A stretch of 64,000 nt of DNA from Casuarina equisetifolia (taxonomy: Eukaryota > Streptophyta > Magnoliopsida > Fagales > Casuarinaceae), in the NCBI GenBank assembly GCA_028551475.1, contig CM052360.1:7862501-7926500 (forward strand), written 5' to 3'. Positions 11,601-24,008 of the stretch are shown piece after piece; positions within the stretch are counted from its first letter, which is position 1; each line of letters starts with the position of its first letter. The translations under genes were made by a program, and so were the position numbers. Under the pieces are notes generated by a model, which saw only the letters and a list, made by a program, of their open reading frames with translations, ran no database searches and was not told where the DNA came from.

Positions 11601-14600
11601 GTAACCATACTAGTACACTTAGTCCTACTCTTCTTATGACCCATTCATCCTAAAATTCTCCCATCAATCATCGCCACAAAATCCACAGGCATACATATCA
11701 CCACAAGAGCAACATGGAAGCCCTGTTAAACATGGACAATCAAAACAAAAAAGACATATTGTCCGCATTGACATCCTCTGTAAAAGTCCTATTCTGGAGA
11801 AGTCCCCTCCTGAATTTGAAATTTAATTTCACCAGTCACAAGGCTATGCCTAGAGAAACCTCCATCATACCCACCGAGATCTCCAAAAGGTAAGAACAGA
11901 AGGTCTGAAGACTATATGCTTCTACGATTGCTGAGGTAAAGACATTGAAAGTGACCCTCCACCACTACGAAATTCTACTAGTTTAAAATCGTGATTAACT
12001 ACTCGACACACCTCTGCCTTCTGCACACGCATCTTAGGAATCAAACTAAAAAATAATGGAATGATCAGCCAGAAACTATTACTAACAACAATTGTTGATA
12101 AGCCAACAATCATGATTCAATGAGCAAAATATCATAGAATAAGATAACAATTGAATTGCAACTTACCTGGGCAAGTATGTCATTCATCAGATCACTAGCA
12201 TCAGCATCTCCTTGCCCCAACACGCGCAAAAGCCTAAGCAATCTGATATGCAAGAAAGGGTCCGCAATGCCAGCAATATCATACTCAGGTGCATATGGAC
12301 TGTTCACAACATCCTTAAGGGTTCTGACCGAACTCTCTGTGCTCTTCTACAATTATGATATAAACAACTTGTTACAACTAAAACTGATAAGAATTGAAGC
12401 TTAATCTTGTAGTTCAGTTTTTGCATAAACATCCTAGGAATAATACCATAAGAAATTAAACAATTATAAATGTCACATCAGGCTGTATTTTTACAACACA
12501 CAAACCAGATGAAATATATAGAGCCAGAAGGATTCTCAACTTATGCATTATACATTCCACAACTTAGAACATAGCACCTATAATCTTGAATGAGATATCT
12601 TGTTCAAGGAATATAATATATGGAATTAACTCAATATCCCACAAGCATCTAGGATGCTTGAAGTCGAATCTTATGGATTTCAGTTTTCAAGAAGAGCTGT
12701 ATTCCAGCATGCATCAAACAAGATGAAACAACAGCTCTATGATGTAGAGAAGTAGATGACTCAAGAAAGGTACCACTGATCATCAATATAACGGGAAACA
12801 TATAGCCTGGGCCATGGTCGAGTTACCTTTCTGAAATATTCAAGGGCTTCTGCACTGACTTTACATAGATCTGTACAAAGTTGAATTCCCGTGATTAAGA
12901 CTCCATGGTGCTTTTCTTTGAGTAAGGCGGCAGCAGGATTTATAAAATTTTCTGCCAGGTCTGGTACTTTCTTTATAATCCTTATAGCACATAATGCTGC
13001 CTATATACAACATTCAGGAAGGTCAACTTTCAAGAAAGAAAGGTTAAATGTAAATCAGTCAACCAAAAAATATCAGATAATCATATGATGTGCAAAAAAG
13101 TGCCTAAAAAAGTAAGAGATAGCCAGGAAACTCCATTCATCAAAGTCCGACACTTAAAAAACTCATTACATAACAATGAAAACACCCAGGCAAATAAAGA
13201 AAGTATTAAGAACTAAGATAAGTTTGATGGATCGGCGCTGGAATGGTTGTTACTAATAAGCATATGAACAAATGGTAATGACTAAGGTCTTGCAGGTATA
13301 AATAGCAGCAGACTAGCCTTGAGTCACTACAACGAGGAACTTAAGGTAGAACGTGTCACATTTTCCCCTATTTTTGGCCTCTAGATTCTTTCTAAATGAC
13401 TACATGCTAGAAAGTTTCTTACTTATTATAGCTTTGTCGAGATATGTAAAGAAGTAATATCTAAGGTAAAGAAGAAATTGCAAACAAATGGAAATAGCAA
13501 CAAACAAGTTCAGCAAAACTAATATCTCAATCTGCAGAAAAGACTCACTTTTTTCCGAGTATTTGGATCTCGAAATTGCAGCAGTCTTTCACCTTCTGGT
13601 GCAAGATCACGAGCCATTTCTGCGGAACAAATATTTCCCAAAGCACAAAGGGCAAGTCCCACAACATACTGATTTGCATGATTGAGGTCTCTGCACATAG
13701 GTTAAGGTTGCACAAAACACTATATACCATTCCTTTATTTCTTTCTCACAGAATGCCATTTCAATAGAAAGCCACAAAAAAAGGAACTTCAAAATCAATA
13801 ATAAAATGAAGCATGGAAATTTAACTCCTGATCTGTGATGAAGAACATACGAGAAAAAATAAGACCCAAGTATAATATATATATATAGAGCAAGAACGTA
13901 TTGGATACTGCTTTAGTGAGTTTGTGACCAGCATTAGAACTTCCTGTCTTTCATCAAGAAGCCACATGAGGCCAAGGTACCCTATTCTCTTCTCAGGAAA
14001 TTCAGGAGATGCAATCAATTTCAAGCACTCCATTTGACCAAAATGTGTGGGGTATCCAAGCATGTGAATGAACATGAGCTTTGCAAGGTTACGATGCCTG
14101 TAATCTGCATCATTTTCATTTATTGCGGCACGAATAGCAGCACACTCTTTTCTTACAACAGCACGTTCCTCTGCTGCAGTTTTGCAGGCACGTATAGCCC
14201 GAATCATGTCCCTGCATTCAAGTAGATATATGCCATCCTAACATGTTCAGAACTAATAAATTAGGCCCATGAAACATATCCTACGGAAGAACATGCACAA
14301 ATAATATGTTGCTCATGATGGGTATATAAGCAGATTGAGAGAAGAAACTGCAAAAAAAAAAGAAAAAAAAAAGAAAGAAAGAAAGCCAAGTACTTATTAC
14401 ACAAAATAGAACAAGTAAAAAGAATGAGAATAGCTATTTCACTTGGCAATTAAACATCTAACAAACCGTTTTAGTCATCAAAAAGGATGTAAGTTCCTCG
14501 TTTCTATTATTTATCTCACAAAGCAGATATTGCTAACCAACCTTAGATCTTGCAAAGTATATATTGCCATTCTTAACCACTGTGCTCACCAATTCCCAAC

Positions 14601-15750
14601 ATTAACTATCAGTGGACCTAAGAAAGGAAGAACCCACTCATTGCACTGAGGAACTGTGTGCTTCAAATGCCAAAATAATCTAAAGCATCTAAATATGATG
14701 CATTTAAGTGCGAAATTTATCAAAATCCTAGGGGATTACTGGACCCAGATCTTCCGTTCTAATCACAGCTTTATTTACCATCCAAACACTACGTGTGACT
14801 GGAAAGGATTTTGATGACTCCAATCCAATCTACATTGAGATTGTGTTGCTATATTAAACCATTTAAATATTGCTTAGCTAACACATTCACCATAGCATAT
14901 AGATTGAAAGAGAAGGAAAAAGAAACGAATTGTTACATTTTCATCTGAAAAGAAACATCACATTCCACCCACCTGTACTTGAGAGTAAGGCTCCAAGGCC
15001 AGAGAAATTGCAGAAATAAATCACATATGACAACCTAATTATGACCAAATACTCTAGCAACCACATTGTATGAATTAAAAACTGCAAAGAGTAATAGTTT
15101 GGAACTTACTAACTCGCAACACAGTTGCACAAGGTGGATAACAATAAAAATTGACTTTAGAGTTGACATTAAAAAAAAATCCACTTGCTCTTTAAGCAAG
15201 AACAAACTAATGCTTGCCTTGACCACGTGATGCTTTCTCAGATGCCACAACCTCCACATTCTTGCTAATTCGGTTAACATAATTTTACTACATTCATGGT
15301 AAGCATAACACTGAGTGGATGCACCATAACCATTTACTTTAATAGTTCCCACCAATACCGACCACATTCAAGCACATTTAGCTCTGCCTCCAAATAAAAT
15401 CCGACAAGTTCCACTGATGCCAGCTTAACTTTGTCACAGATTCAGTATCAATCCCAAAATTAAAGCAATGCAAAAGCTAGAAACTCCAACCACCGAAAAC
15501 AACCAAATTACAGACAGAGACGCATAGAAAGACTGTAATTTGAATAAAAATAATAGGAAACTACGAATAATTATGTTGCGGCATCAAACAACCAGCATAA
15601 TCAGAACTAATTGATTCCTTAAACGGTTAAATTTGGAATGCGAAGTGAGTGAGAGAGAGAAATCGGACTTCATATAATTGATCTGATAGAAATGGAAAGA
15701 ATATGATTGGGAGCTAACCTCAGGCGCGTTCCGGACGAGAAGGGATTCAT
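5661..15750 (-). CDS. AP1G: AP-1 complex subunit gamma (gamma-adaptin), 14 exons, 3' end outside window, in-frame TAG
   Basis: Large subunit of the AP-1 adaptor that recruits clathrin and cargo at the trans-Golgi network and endosomes. Exons (minus): 15750-15719, 14211-13909, 13690-13549, 13000-12827, 12346-12167, 11060-10906, 9911-9821, 9434-9271, 8521-8467, 7865-7743, 7567-7472, 6818-6691, 6136-6032, 5911-5661; about 666 codons with consistent phases. The start [11 protein letters not shown] and blocks such as [35 protein letters not shown] and [20 protein letters not shown] are diagnostic of the gamma HEAT trunk. Exon 14 starts the hinge and holds LLGVD, which fits a clathrin box. The ear is not in the window. 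Codon 547 in exon 12 is TAG (6693-6695), so the mRNA would end within the trunk unless splicing avoids it. Confidence 0.93.
6693..6695 (-). other. in-frame TAG in adaptin exon 12
   Basis: Exon 12 ends ...TTT CCA TCG TGT TAG GA and then GTATGT, a good donor; exon 13 supplies G AGG ATC CGA. Relatives read FPSCSERIRDI here, so a Ser codon (TCG or TCA) has become TAG. An upstream GTGTTAG donor at 6699 would join TC to G AGG and drop exactly three codons including the stop, keeping frame. Confidence 0.85.
7370..7411 (-). repeat. partial tandem copy of adaptin exon 11
   Basis: The bases at 7370-7411 closely match the 3' part of exon 11 (7474-7515), including a coding-like MLDVEDSVN against MLDIEDPIT. 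The offset is about 104 bp and the flanking bases also resemble each other, so this looks like an old tandem duplication of the exon end and its downstream intron. The copy has no complete splice sites and is probably not used. Confidence 0.6.
7894..7933. repeat. C-run, A-run and AAT microsatellite
   Basis: Thirteen C, then about fifteen A, then four to five AAT units, in an adaptin intron. Polymorphism is likely. Confidence 0.9.
13875..13890. repeat. short AT microsatellite
   Basis: An (AT)n run in the adaptin intron directly downstream of exon 2. Confidence 0.8.
14350..14385. repeat. purine-rich A/GAAA microsatellite
   Basis: A-rich tract passing into GAAA units, in the first adaptin intron. 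On the gene strand this is a pyrimidine tract, but it is too far from exon 2 to serve as its acceptor. Confidence 0.75.
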
Positions 15751-15961
15751 GATTGGGTCCGTGGTAAAGCTCTGGGATAGGTCAATCAGACCCCGGGATG
15801 CGATCAACCACCGGTGGCGTCAAACTCGTCAGCTGAACAGACGATCCGAATTACAGACCCGAGATCCGAGAAGAATAAAATCAAAGGGATCTAAGAGAAG
15901 AAGAGAGATTAGGATCTGAGAATATATGTTTCGCTGGGCTGCGTTTCTTCCACTTAATTGC

Positions 15962-16062
15962 TGTTAAGAAGGGCCCAACTCCCACAAAAAAGCTCAATTG
16001 AAAGGGAGAGAAATCAACTTAATAAGGCTCATATTCAAGCTGTGGGATGAGCACTTCTAACA
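15962..16062 (-). repeat. left terminal repeat of the TRIM
   Basis: 101 bp, TG...CA ended. Matches the right repeat apart from scattered substitutions and a gap of about 18 bp. Confidence 0.88.
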
Positions 16063-16168
16063 TGCCCCTCTTCTTATTGGTAAAGGATGAATATGGGTTA
16101 AACAACAAGCCCATCTAACCCCATCCAGCCCCAACACCAAACACGGACTTCAACTTGCTCTGATACCA

Positions 16169-16287
16169 TGTTAAGAAGGGCCCAATTCCCACAAAAGAGC
16201 TTAATTGAAAGAGAGAGAAATTAACTTAATAAGGCTCGTATCTAAGCCATCCGGTACTAATGTTGGATGGGATGAGCACTTCCAACA
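16169..16287 (-). repeat. right terminal repeat of the TRIM
   Basis: 119 bp, TG...CA ended. Next to it at 16155-16168 is the primer binding site in reverse complement. It carries about 18 extra bases relative to the left repeat. Confidence 0.88.
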
Positions 16288-16292
16288 ATTGC

Positions 16293-17832
16293 GATAAGTT
16301 CTCGTTCATCATCTTTGTGAAACGAAAGAGAGCATTTCTGGCACTACAATTTCATGCGAGTGCTGATTGTGCTACCCAGACTGAGGATCCAGTTAGGTCA
16401 CCGAGGATGCTGATTGGACGAAATGAACTAGAGCGTGTGAGAGGTCCTGTTTTTTGTGTGTACGTGTTAGTTCTCATGGACCAGGACTTCATTTCATTTG
16501 CCCATATGAAGATCTACCTCAAACTTGGGAAATTAAGTCATTTTTCCGCCCTTCATTAGGGAAAAAATTAGATAAATCTACCAATATTTCTTCTTCAGCT
16601 CCAAAATTCGTACCAATAGTGAAGTGGGTAAATTCTATTTACTTCAATGAACAATGTTAATTGTTCATAACTCTGCACGTATCTAAATGAATATTATTAT
16701 ATTTAATTATCACTTGCGTTGTTGTCATTTTGTTGTAAAATCTTTCCTTTTGACAGTTGTCTCCATCTTTTTAAATTTTTTTAATCAGTTTTTTGTTTTT
16801 TTTTTATGTTCTTTGTTAAGTCTAAATAGTTTTTATTGAAACTCGAATTTACAAAGAGTTAATGTAAGACATAATTTCGTAAAATACAAAACATGTATGA
16901 GAAAGTTATTTTTCATGTGAGGGAAAAAGATAAAATCCATATAAAACAAACTAAGCAATTCTATATAGTTCACTTTCAAATTTAGCAAATGTTAAATTAC
17001 TCGAGGATGAAAACTTCGATGGTTCAAACTGAACATAATTGGCGTATGTTGAAGTAATCCTTACTCAGGAGAAAAATAAATTAGAAGGAACCAAATCTCT
17101 ATTAGACTTGTGCACGGGGTTTGCAAATGCATGTGTCAAATTAGTTCACACAGTTCTCATTTTTTATTTGAACTGTACTTTCTTAAAATGGGTGTGAAGT
17201 TGCCATTATTATTAAGATGTAGATTTGTTAAGTAATTTATATGTAAAAAATATAATTTTTCTTAAGCTACCTTTTGTGAAAAGATTAATTTTTTATTATA
17301 GTATCAAATTTTAATAGATTCCTAAAATCCAAATGAAAATAAGTAAATATTTTACACAATAAAAATGATATTATAGTATAGTTTGAGTTAAATTACTATA
17401 GTGAAAATATACATTGAATCTTATATTGTTAATATGTAAGATTGTGAAGTGATTTACATAAAAAAATATTGTTAACTTAAGCTAATTATTATGAAAGAAT
17501 AAAGCTTTTCAATACACTTTATCACTTGTATAACAAACTTTTTTGTTATTTTCTCTAAACTTATCTCCAAACGCAAGCACAAATAAATTTATAAGAAGAC
17601 GACTGTGGACCGTCCCTTTAAAATTTTAATCTCTATAAAGTTTCAATAAGACAAATCAAAAACATAAAAAGTGAAAGATTCTTGACTACTTTCAATCGTA
17701 CGACGTGCATGAGTTAGCTCGCCACGTGGTAGGGATTTGAGATGTTCCATTTTTTCATCTTTCACCAGAAGGTTCAAGGGAAAGGTGACGCTTTTACTTG
17801 TGCCGGAAGTAGAACACTTGACCTGTGTGATC
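16293..17832. promoter_or_regulatory. upstream region of NHL copy A
   Basis: No gene seen; AT-rich. From 16480 it is duplicated upstream of copy C. A TATAAAG at 17634-17640, about 195 bp before the ATG, follows a block (ACGACTGTGGACC, then CCCTTTAAAATTTTAAT) shared by both copies; it is the best TATA candidate. In copy C the same site reads TATAAG. Confidence 0.35.
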
Positions 17833-18402
17833 ATGGCCTCTATGCTTGCTCTCTTCCTCATCCTCAACCTCGCTTCATTTCACAGTAAGTTATTGCCGCA
17901 ATGTTTTGATCTTTCATCTTTATCAAGGGGACTTTGAATTTCATAATAAGGGGTTAATGCTAGTACCATTTTGCATCTAACACTACGCTTGTTTCAGTTT
18001 CAGCCAAGGTCGTGCTTGAGGAGGGATACACAATGAGCACATTGATCGACGGCCATAAGCTTAAGATAAATCCACACACGGTCCTCCTTCTTTCCGGTTC
18101 ATCCGATCTCGTCATCCTAGATCATGTCAACAACATCTTCTATACTGTATCTTTTCACGCATCCCAAGGTATTGAAATCCTTGTCCTTCTCTCTCTCTTT
18201 TCCCCGTGTTTAATTGTCATCACCTTTTAGTTCCAATGTTTGTTTGACGGGGTAATTTCAGGGAGTACGGTGAAACTGCTAGCCGAGAAGCATGGGGTTC
18301 ACGAGTATTCTGATGGAGAATTGGACTCGGCCCACTTCAGTAATCCTCGAAGCTTCATGGTGGATCCAAAAGGGAACATCTATGTCGCCGATATCAAGAA
18401 CA

Positions 18403-18650
18403 TGTTGGAGATACGTTAGCATATTTGGGATTATTTCCTAGAATTGCTATGTTATTCTTTCCTTATTATTTTATTTATTTAGGAAACTATCATTGTATAT
18501 AGGAGGTTATTCCCTTTCTTTATTTTGTATATTGTTTCCTTGATAGTTTGTTCCTTACATTATATAAAGACCTTCATATGTACAGTTTTACATAAGAAAG
18601 TAATCCAAGAGTTTCCCATAAATCTATGTCTTTCTTCTCTTTTCCTGACA
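18403..18650 (+). repeat. 5' LTR of E2
   Basis: TG...CA ended, 248 bp, with a TATATAAAG-like TATA box near 18560. Confidence 0.95.
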
Positions 18651-18664
18651 TGGTATCAGGAGCC
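18651..18664 (+). promoter_or_regulatory. primer binding site of E2
   Basis: TGGTATCAGGAGCC directly after the LTR; close to the tRNA-Met complement. Confidence 0.85.
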
Positions 18665-18724
18665 TAGTTTTTTTTCTTGACCTCAAGCTTCCGCCCTTTT
18701 TTTCCTCTCCCCTCCTTTAAAATC

Positions 18725-20460
18725 ATGTCTTCTCCGGTTGATCCCGATGCTCCCATCATCGAGGATGTCCCCTTTTCCTCCACCTCTCCTCCCTCTCATA
18801 CCTTCCCTAGCCCTGCCCCTCTCTTTTGGGATTCTCGACTCCTTTTCCCCATTACCTACCTTTGGACCTCTTCTATCTTGGGCTCCATATTATCTCCCTG
18901 GCCAGCCTCGTCTTGCCCTCTCCCAGGCCTTACCTCTCAACCCAACTCCTCCTCTCCCCTCCCTGGCCCATCTCACACCTCTGCCCTAACCCACCCCGTG
19001 GGCAACTCGTCCACCTCTGGATCTTCGGGTTTGGGTTTGAATCCCTACCCGTACTCATATGCCGAATTCAAGTCCAATCCCCACCCGAATTTGCCCCCAA
19101 TTTTTTTGCCCTACTCCGTTGCCGGCCTCCCAGAACCTGGGGATCCGCTCTACACCGTTGCCTCTAACGGCCTTAAATTGCGGCTCATCACCCAACCTCT
19201 CACCAGCGTAGATACTTTCACCGTTTAGTCCCGCGAGCTCTACAGCACCCTTGTCACCAAAGACAAGGATGGGTTCCTCGACGGCACTATCTCGGCCCCC
19301 ACCACCGAACGCCTTGCGCGGCAGTAGCGCAAGTGTTCCTAATTGGTCTGTACCTAGATTGGGAACACTCTCACCCCGGAGGTCACCGCTGCTCTTCTGC
19401 CCACCAACGATCCGAAGGTTCTCTAGGATGTTCTCCGCGAACTTTATGGCTGCCTAGATCGTGTCCGTCTTTTCCAAATCAAGCAGAAACTCTTCAAATT
19501 GAAGTAAGGAAACCTTGCCGTGGCCGTCGTCTTCAACCGTTTCATGTCTCTCTGCCATGAATTCGACCAAACGGTTGAACCTCTTAGCAGCCCCGACACC
19601 ACTCTCTGCCAATTTCACCAGCTGAAGGAGGAGTAATGCCTCACTCGTTTTCTCCTGCTCCTTAACGAGTCATTCTCCTCCTTCCGCTCCCAGATCTTGG
19701 CTATGGATTTGCCACCATCTCTGCACCACCTTCTTTTCCTCACCATTCAAGAGGAAAACCACCGTCTCGCCTCCGCCGAGTATCTCCGTGTCAGAGACTC
19801 AGTTATTTTGGCCGCTCGAGCCACTCCTGCTCAAAAAGCTCTCGTTGGTCACGGCGGTGGTGGTGGCGGCAGCAGGTTTGGAGACTGTGGTGGTGTCGGC
19901 TTTGTGGCATATATGCGCTCCTTAGGGTTCTTTGAGGGCGACGCTTTAATCCCTCCTGGATTGGACGGCTCCCCTCAATACCCTAGATCAGACAGTCCAT
20001 CCTTCATCGCGGGTGCGCCTCCATCCGACGTTCTCTATCCGATCCCAGCTTCGTAGATCGACGCCTCTCAACAAAGCTTCGGTGCGCCTGTCAACAGGGG
20101 ATCTGCCAGGCCGCGCAGCTTAAATGGGTCACATTCTCGTCAGCCCAATGGGCCCAATAATAGCTTCAACAGCCTAATTTCATCACGGGCCCAACCTAAT
20201 CACTTATTTTGCGACCACTACAAGTAGACCATCCATACGAAGGCAACATGTTGGAAATTACATGGCAGGCCTGGGGAATCCAACTCCAAAGAAAATAATA
20301 ATATTTCAACTAATTTTGTTTCTTCTCAAGATAAGCCCAATTAACCTCTCAGTGAAGCCCAACTTCAGTATATCATCCAGGCCTTCAATCATATGGGCCA
20401 ACCTAACAAAGTTGCTAGTTTTGGAGGTACTTCTTTTTGTTTTATGAGCTCCATCTTACC
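18725..20460 (+). pseudogene. E2 gag
   Basis: Starts MSSPVDPDAPIIED at 18725 and is rich in Pro and Ser up to about 19200, like the E3 gag (MPKSTKSTAADLDAPLVKD). The frame is lost after 19228 and recovered in pieces (19697-20056). A decayed zinc knuckle lies near 20207-20262 (CDHYK-stop, then ATCWKLHG). Multiple stops and shifts. Confidence 0.75.
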
Positions 20461-21720
20461 TTCTGATTAGTTTATTGATTCAGGTGCCAGTGACCACATT
20501 ATTTGCGACCAATTTTTTTTTTCAAAATTCACACTACAAAATCTTCCATATTTGTACGTCTCCCCACTGGAAATATTACTTCCGTCACCAAAATTGGTGA
20601 TGTCCAAATTAGCCCTCAATTTATTCTCAAAAATGTTCTTTATGTTCCAGAGTTCCAATTTAATCTCATATCTATTTCCAAAGCTTGTGAAAATAATCAT
20701 TGTCGAGCCATTTTGGACTCTAATTTCTGTTTCTTTCAGGCCTATTTGATTGGCAAACTGATAGGCTTGGGTAATGCTTAATAAGGCCTTTATTTTTGGA
20801 TTTCTATTCCTGCAAATTTCAATTTAAATTCATGTATTTCTCCCAATACGAGCTCTTTTTGTAATTCCCATTTTAGTAATAATATTTTACTTTCTCACCA
20901 ACGTTTGGGTCATAGTACTTCATACCCCCATCCAAAATGTCTGGTTTGTCCCTTGGCGAAACAACCTCACCTCACTTTTCCTACTAGCTCTTCTCAAGCT
21001 CCTTCCGTTTTCTCCCTCCTCTATATTGATATTTGGGGGCCTTATCACACCCCTCATTGTGATAGGTCCCGCTTCTTTCTCACTCTTGTTGATGATTTTT
21101 CCCGTTGTACTTGTGTATTCTTAATGCAATCCAAAACCCAAGTCCTCTCTCATCTCACCTATTTCTTTGCCCTTATTCACACTCAATTTCACACCTCTAT
21201 CCAACGTATTCGCATCGATAATGCCCATGACTTCTTTAATCAACATTATTCTTTTTTTTTTCTAATCACAGCATCCTCCATGAAAGTTCTTGCCCCCTGC
21301 ACTCCTTAACAAAATGGTGTTGTAGAGCGCAAGCATTGCCATCTTTTTAAGGTTACCAGAGCCCTAAAATTCCAAGCCTCTATTCCTGAAAATTTTTGGG
21401 GCGATTGTGTGGTTATTGCTGCTTACCTGATCAATCGGATGCCTACTCGGGTCCTTCATGGGAAGACACCTTTTGAGCTCCTCTTTGGCAAGCCACCTTA
21501 TATTGGTCATCTCTGAGTTTTTAGTTGCCTGTGTTTTGCTACTACTATGGGCCATTGTGACAAGTTCACACCTCGTGCGACCCGTTGCATCTTCATGGGT
21601 TATCCTTCCCTTCAAAAATGCTACCGTGTTTATGATCCAACTACAGGTACCTTTTTTATCAGCCGTGATGTTGTTTTCCATGAAGACATTTTCTCTTTTT
21701 AGGATGTTCCTTCACCGAAG
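20461..21720 (+). pseudogene. E2 protease and integrase
   Basis: Protease signature FIDSGASDHIICDQ starts at about 20471. The gag-pre-integrase segment (CLVCPLAKQ), IDIWGPYHTPH, VDDFSRCTCVF and RIDNAHDFFNQ follow at 20938-21245, then [11 protein letters not shown] and [17 protein letters not shown] up to about 21640. Stops and frameshifts are scattered through it. Confidence 0.82.
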
Positions 21721-21729
21721 GTTGACACT

Positions 21730-22990
21730 GTGCCCCCCTTGGGTCCTCGATCATTTCTCGCTGATGATTCGGCTTTATTACCACCACTTGTGGTCCTTAT
21801 TGCGCCCCCAACTCCTCATCCACTAGTATCTGAGGGATCCATTCCAGTGCCTCCCTCTGCATCGCCTTCTCCATTGCAGGCTTCTCCTATCCCACTTGAC
21901 TTTTTGGTAGTGATTGATGATTCATTGGCCATTGTCCCCTATGTCCCACCTCTGGACTCGGTCTCGGCTCCTCCTCCTCTGCGTTTTGGTCGTGCTACTC
22001 AGCCCCCTACTTGGACCAAGGACTACATTTGTTCCAACACTGAGCACATTGGGTCTCATTATCCCATCACATCCTATGTCAGCTTTGCTCATCTCTCTCC
22101 AAATCATCTTTGCTGCATTAGTCAAATTTCTGCTACCACCGAACCTTCTTGTTATCAGGAAACCTCTACTGATCCCCGTTGGCAACAAGCCATGGAGGCT
22201 GAACTCCATGCCTTTGCAGATAATTACACTTGGGATGTTGTTCCCCGACCTGCTCATCGGCGTCCTATTGGTTGCAAGTGGGTTTACAAGATCAAGCATC
22301 GTGCTGATGGTTCAGTTGAGCGTTATAAGGCCCGTCTTGTTGCCAAAGGTTACACCCAGAAAGAAGGTTTTGACTATCAGGATACTTTTTCACCTATCGC
22401 CAAGGCATGCATTGTTTGTTCCTTCCTCACCGTTGCCGCTTTCTGTGATTGGCCTCTGCATCAGATGGATATCAATAATGCTTTTCTACATGGTGATTTA
22501 GATGAAGAAATCTACATGGATCTCCCTCCAGGCCTTTGCAAACAGGGGGAGTCTTGGGTTTGTTGTCTCTGAAAGTCCCTCTATATTCTCAAGCAAGATT
22601 TTCGACAATGGTATGCTAAATTTACCTCACCCCTTCTCTCAACAAAGTTTTACCAATCTCGTCACGACTATGCCTTTTTCACATGGCACCAAGATACTTC
22701 CTTTATATACTTACTCATATATGTAGATGATATCTTAATTATAGGTAGCGATGCGTTCGCCATTGCTCGGTTTAAGTCATACCTCCACTCTACCTTCCAC
22801 ATCAAGGACTTAGGGCCCCCCAAATACTACTTGGGTGTCGAGATTGCTCGTTCAGACAAGGGCATCTATCTTAGTCAACGCAAAGTTGTCTTGGAAATTA
22901 TTTCTGAGGCTAGACTATCTGGTTGCAAGCCTGCTGTCATTCCTTTTGAATAGAACTTGAGTCTCACTACACCAGAATTCGATGTGGGAA
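21730..22990 (+). pseudogene. E2 reverse transcriptase
   Basis: An open stretch 21730-22572 covers the linker and first half of the enzyme ([52 protein letters not shown]). After a stop at 22570-22572 the rest continues in shifted frames with the catalytic block LLIYVDDILIIGSDAF at about 22712-22760 and HIKDLGPPKYYLGVEI. Nonfunctional as it stands. Confidence 0.85.
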
Positions 22991-23043
22991 CATCATCCTC
23001 ATAACCAAATCAACCACTCAAGGATCCTTCTAAGTATCAACGC

Positions 23044-23718
23044 TTGGTTGGAAAATTCATCTACCTTACTATGACGAGACCAGATATCTGTTATGCTGTT
23101 CACATTCTTAGTCAATTTGTGCATGCCCCAAAACAATCTCATATGAATGCAGCTATTAAAGTTTTAAAATATCTGAAGGGATGCCCAGGTCTTGGATTGC
23201 TCCTCTCTAGAGATTGCAACATGGAAATGAAGGGGTATTGCGACACTGATTATGCCACATGTCTTATGAGCCGATGATCGACGACTGGTTTTGCCATTAA
23301 GCTAGGGAATTCTTTTTTGTCTTGGAAGACCAAGAAACAGTCGACTGTATCATTATCCTCTACAGAATTCGAATATTGTGCCATGGCTAAGACCATTTGT
23401 GAAATTATCTGGTTGAGGGGCCTACTACATGACCTTGGAGTATGGATACAAAGCCCTACTTTACTCTTTTGTGACAATGATGCGGCTTTAAAACTCGTGA
23501 CAAATCCGATCATTCATGAGAGAACCAAGCACATTAAAGTGGATTTTCATTTTACAAGAGACAAAATTAAGGAAGGCATCATCAAGACACATGAGATTAA
23601 CACTACGGAACAACCCGCAGACATTTTTACCAAAGCACTCTATCATCGACAACACACGTATCTATTGAGCAAGCTTGGTGTGTTTGATGTTTACAAACCA
23701 CCTAAACCACCAGCTTGA
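23044..23718 (+). pseudogene. E2 RNase H
   Basis: Reads LVGKFIYLTMTRPDICYAV, YCDTDYATC, SSTEFEYCAMA, LFCDNDAALKL, HIKVDFHFTRD and ADIFTKALYHR, ending KPPKPPA followed by TGA and the polypurine tract. One stop lies near 23275 (between MSR and STTGF). The acidic motif residues are kept. Confidence 0.88.
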
Positions 23719-23725
23719 GGGGGAG
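23712..23725 (+). promoter_or_regulatory. polypurine tract of E2
   Basis: AGCTTGAGGGGGAG immediately before the 3' LTR; identical to the tract of E3 on the other strand (31590-31577). Confidence 0.88.
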
Positions 23726-23973
23726 TGTTGGAGATACGTTAGCATATTTGGGATTATTTCGTAGAATTGCTACATTATTCTTTCATTATTATTTTATTTA
23801 TTTAGGAAACTGTCATTGTATATAGGAGGTTATTCCCTTTCTTTATTTTGTATATTGTTTCCTTTATAGTTTGTTCCTTACATTATATAAGGACCTTCAA
23901 ATGTACAGTTTTACATAAGAAAGCAATACAAGAGTTTCTCACAAATCTATGCCTTTCTTCTCTTTTCCTGACA
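23726..23973 (+). repeat. 3' LTR of E2
   Basis: TG...CA ended, 248 bp, same length as the 5' LTR with about 13 mismatches and no gaps. Confidence 0.95.
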
Positions 23974-24008
23974 GAACAATCATGTGATTCAAAAGATTAG
24001 CACTTCAG

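Larger units (their letters stand above)
15962..16287 (-). mobile_element. TRIM (terminal-repeat retrotransposon in miniature)
   Basis: Two direct repeats (15962-16062 and 16169-16287), both starting TGTTAAGAAGGGCCCAA and ending in AACA, flank about 106 bp. The inner edge of the right repeat adjoins, on the minus strand, TGGTATCAGAGCAAG, a textbook tRNA-Met primer binding site, so the element is in minus orientation. The whole element is flanked by a perfect 5-bp target duplication ATTGC (15957-15961 and 16288-16292). There is no coding capacity, and at 326 bp the size is typical of TRIMs. It sits about 210 bp upstream of the adaptin ATG, in or next to the 5' UTR or promoter. Confidence 0.9.
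18403..23973 (+). mobile_element. complete but broken Ty1/copia element E2 in exon 3 of NHL copy A
   Basis: 5,571 bp with two 248-bp LTRs, flanked by the perfect 5-bp target duplication GAACA (18398-18402 and 23974-23978). Primer binding site TGGTATCAGGAGCC directly follows the left LTR; polypurine tract AGCTTGAGGGGGAG directly precedes the right one. By-eye comparison of the LTRs gives 13 differences in 248 positions. Gag and pol carry stops and frameshifts, so it is not autonomous. It shares polypurine tract, LTR tip (TGTTGGAGATACGT) and pol C-terminus with E3 and belongs to the same lineage. Confidence 0.96.

Noticed and set aside
16260-16559. Plus-strand open frame of 99 codons upstream of copy A
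   Set aside because: It starts inside the TRIM LTR and crosses the start of the duplicated unit; no known domain, so not called as a gene.
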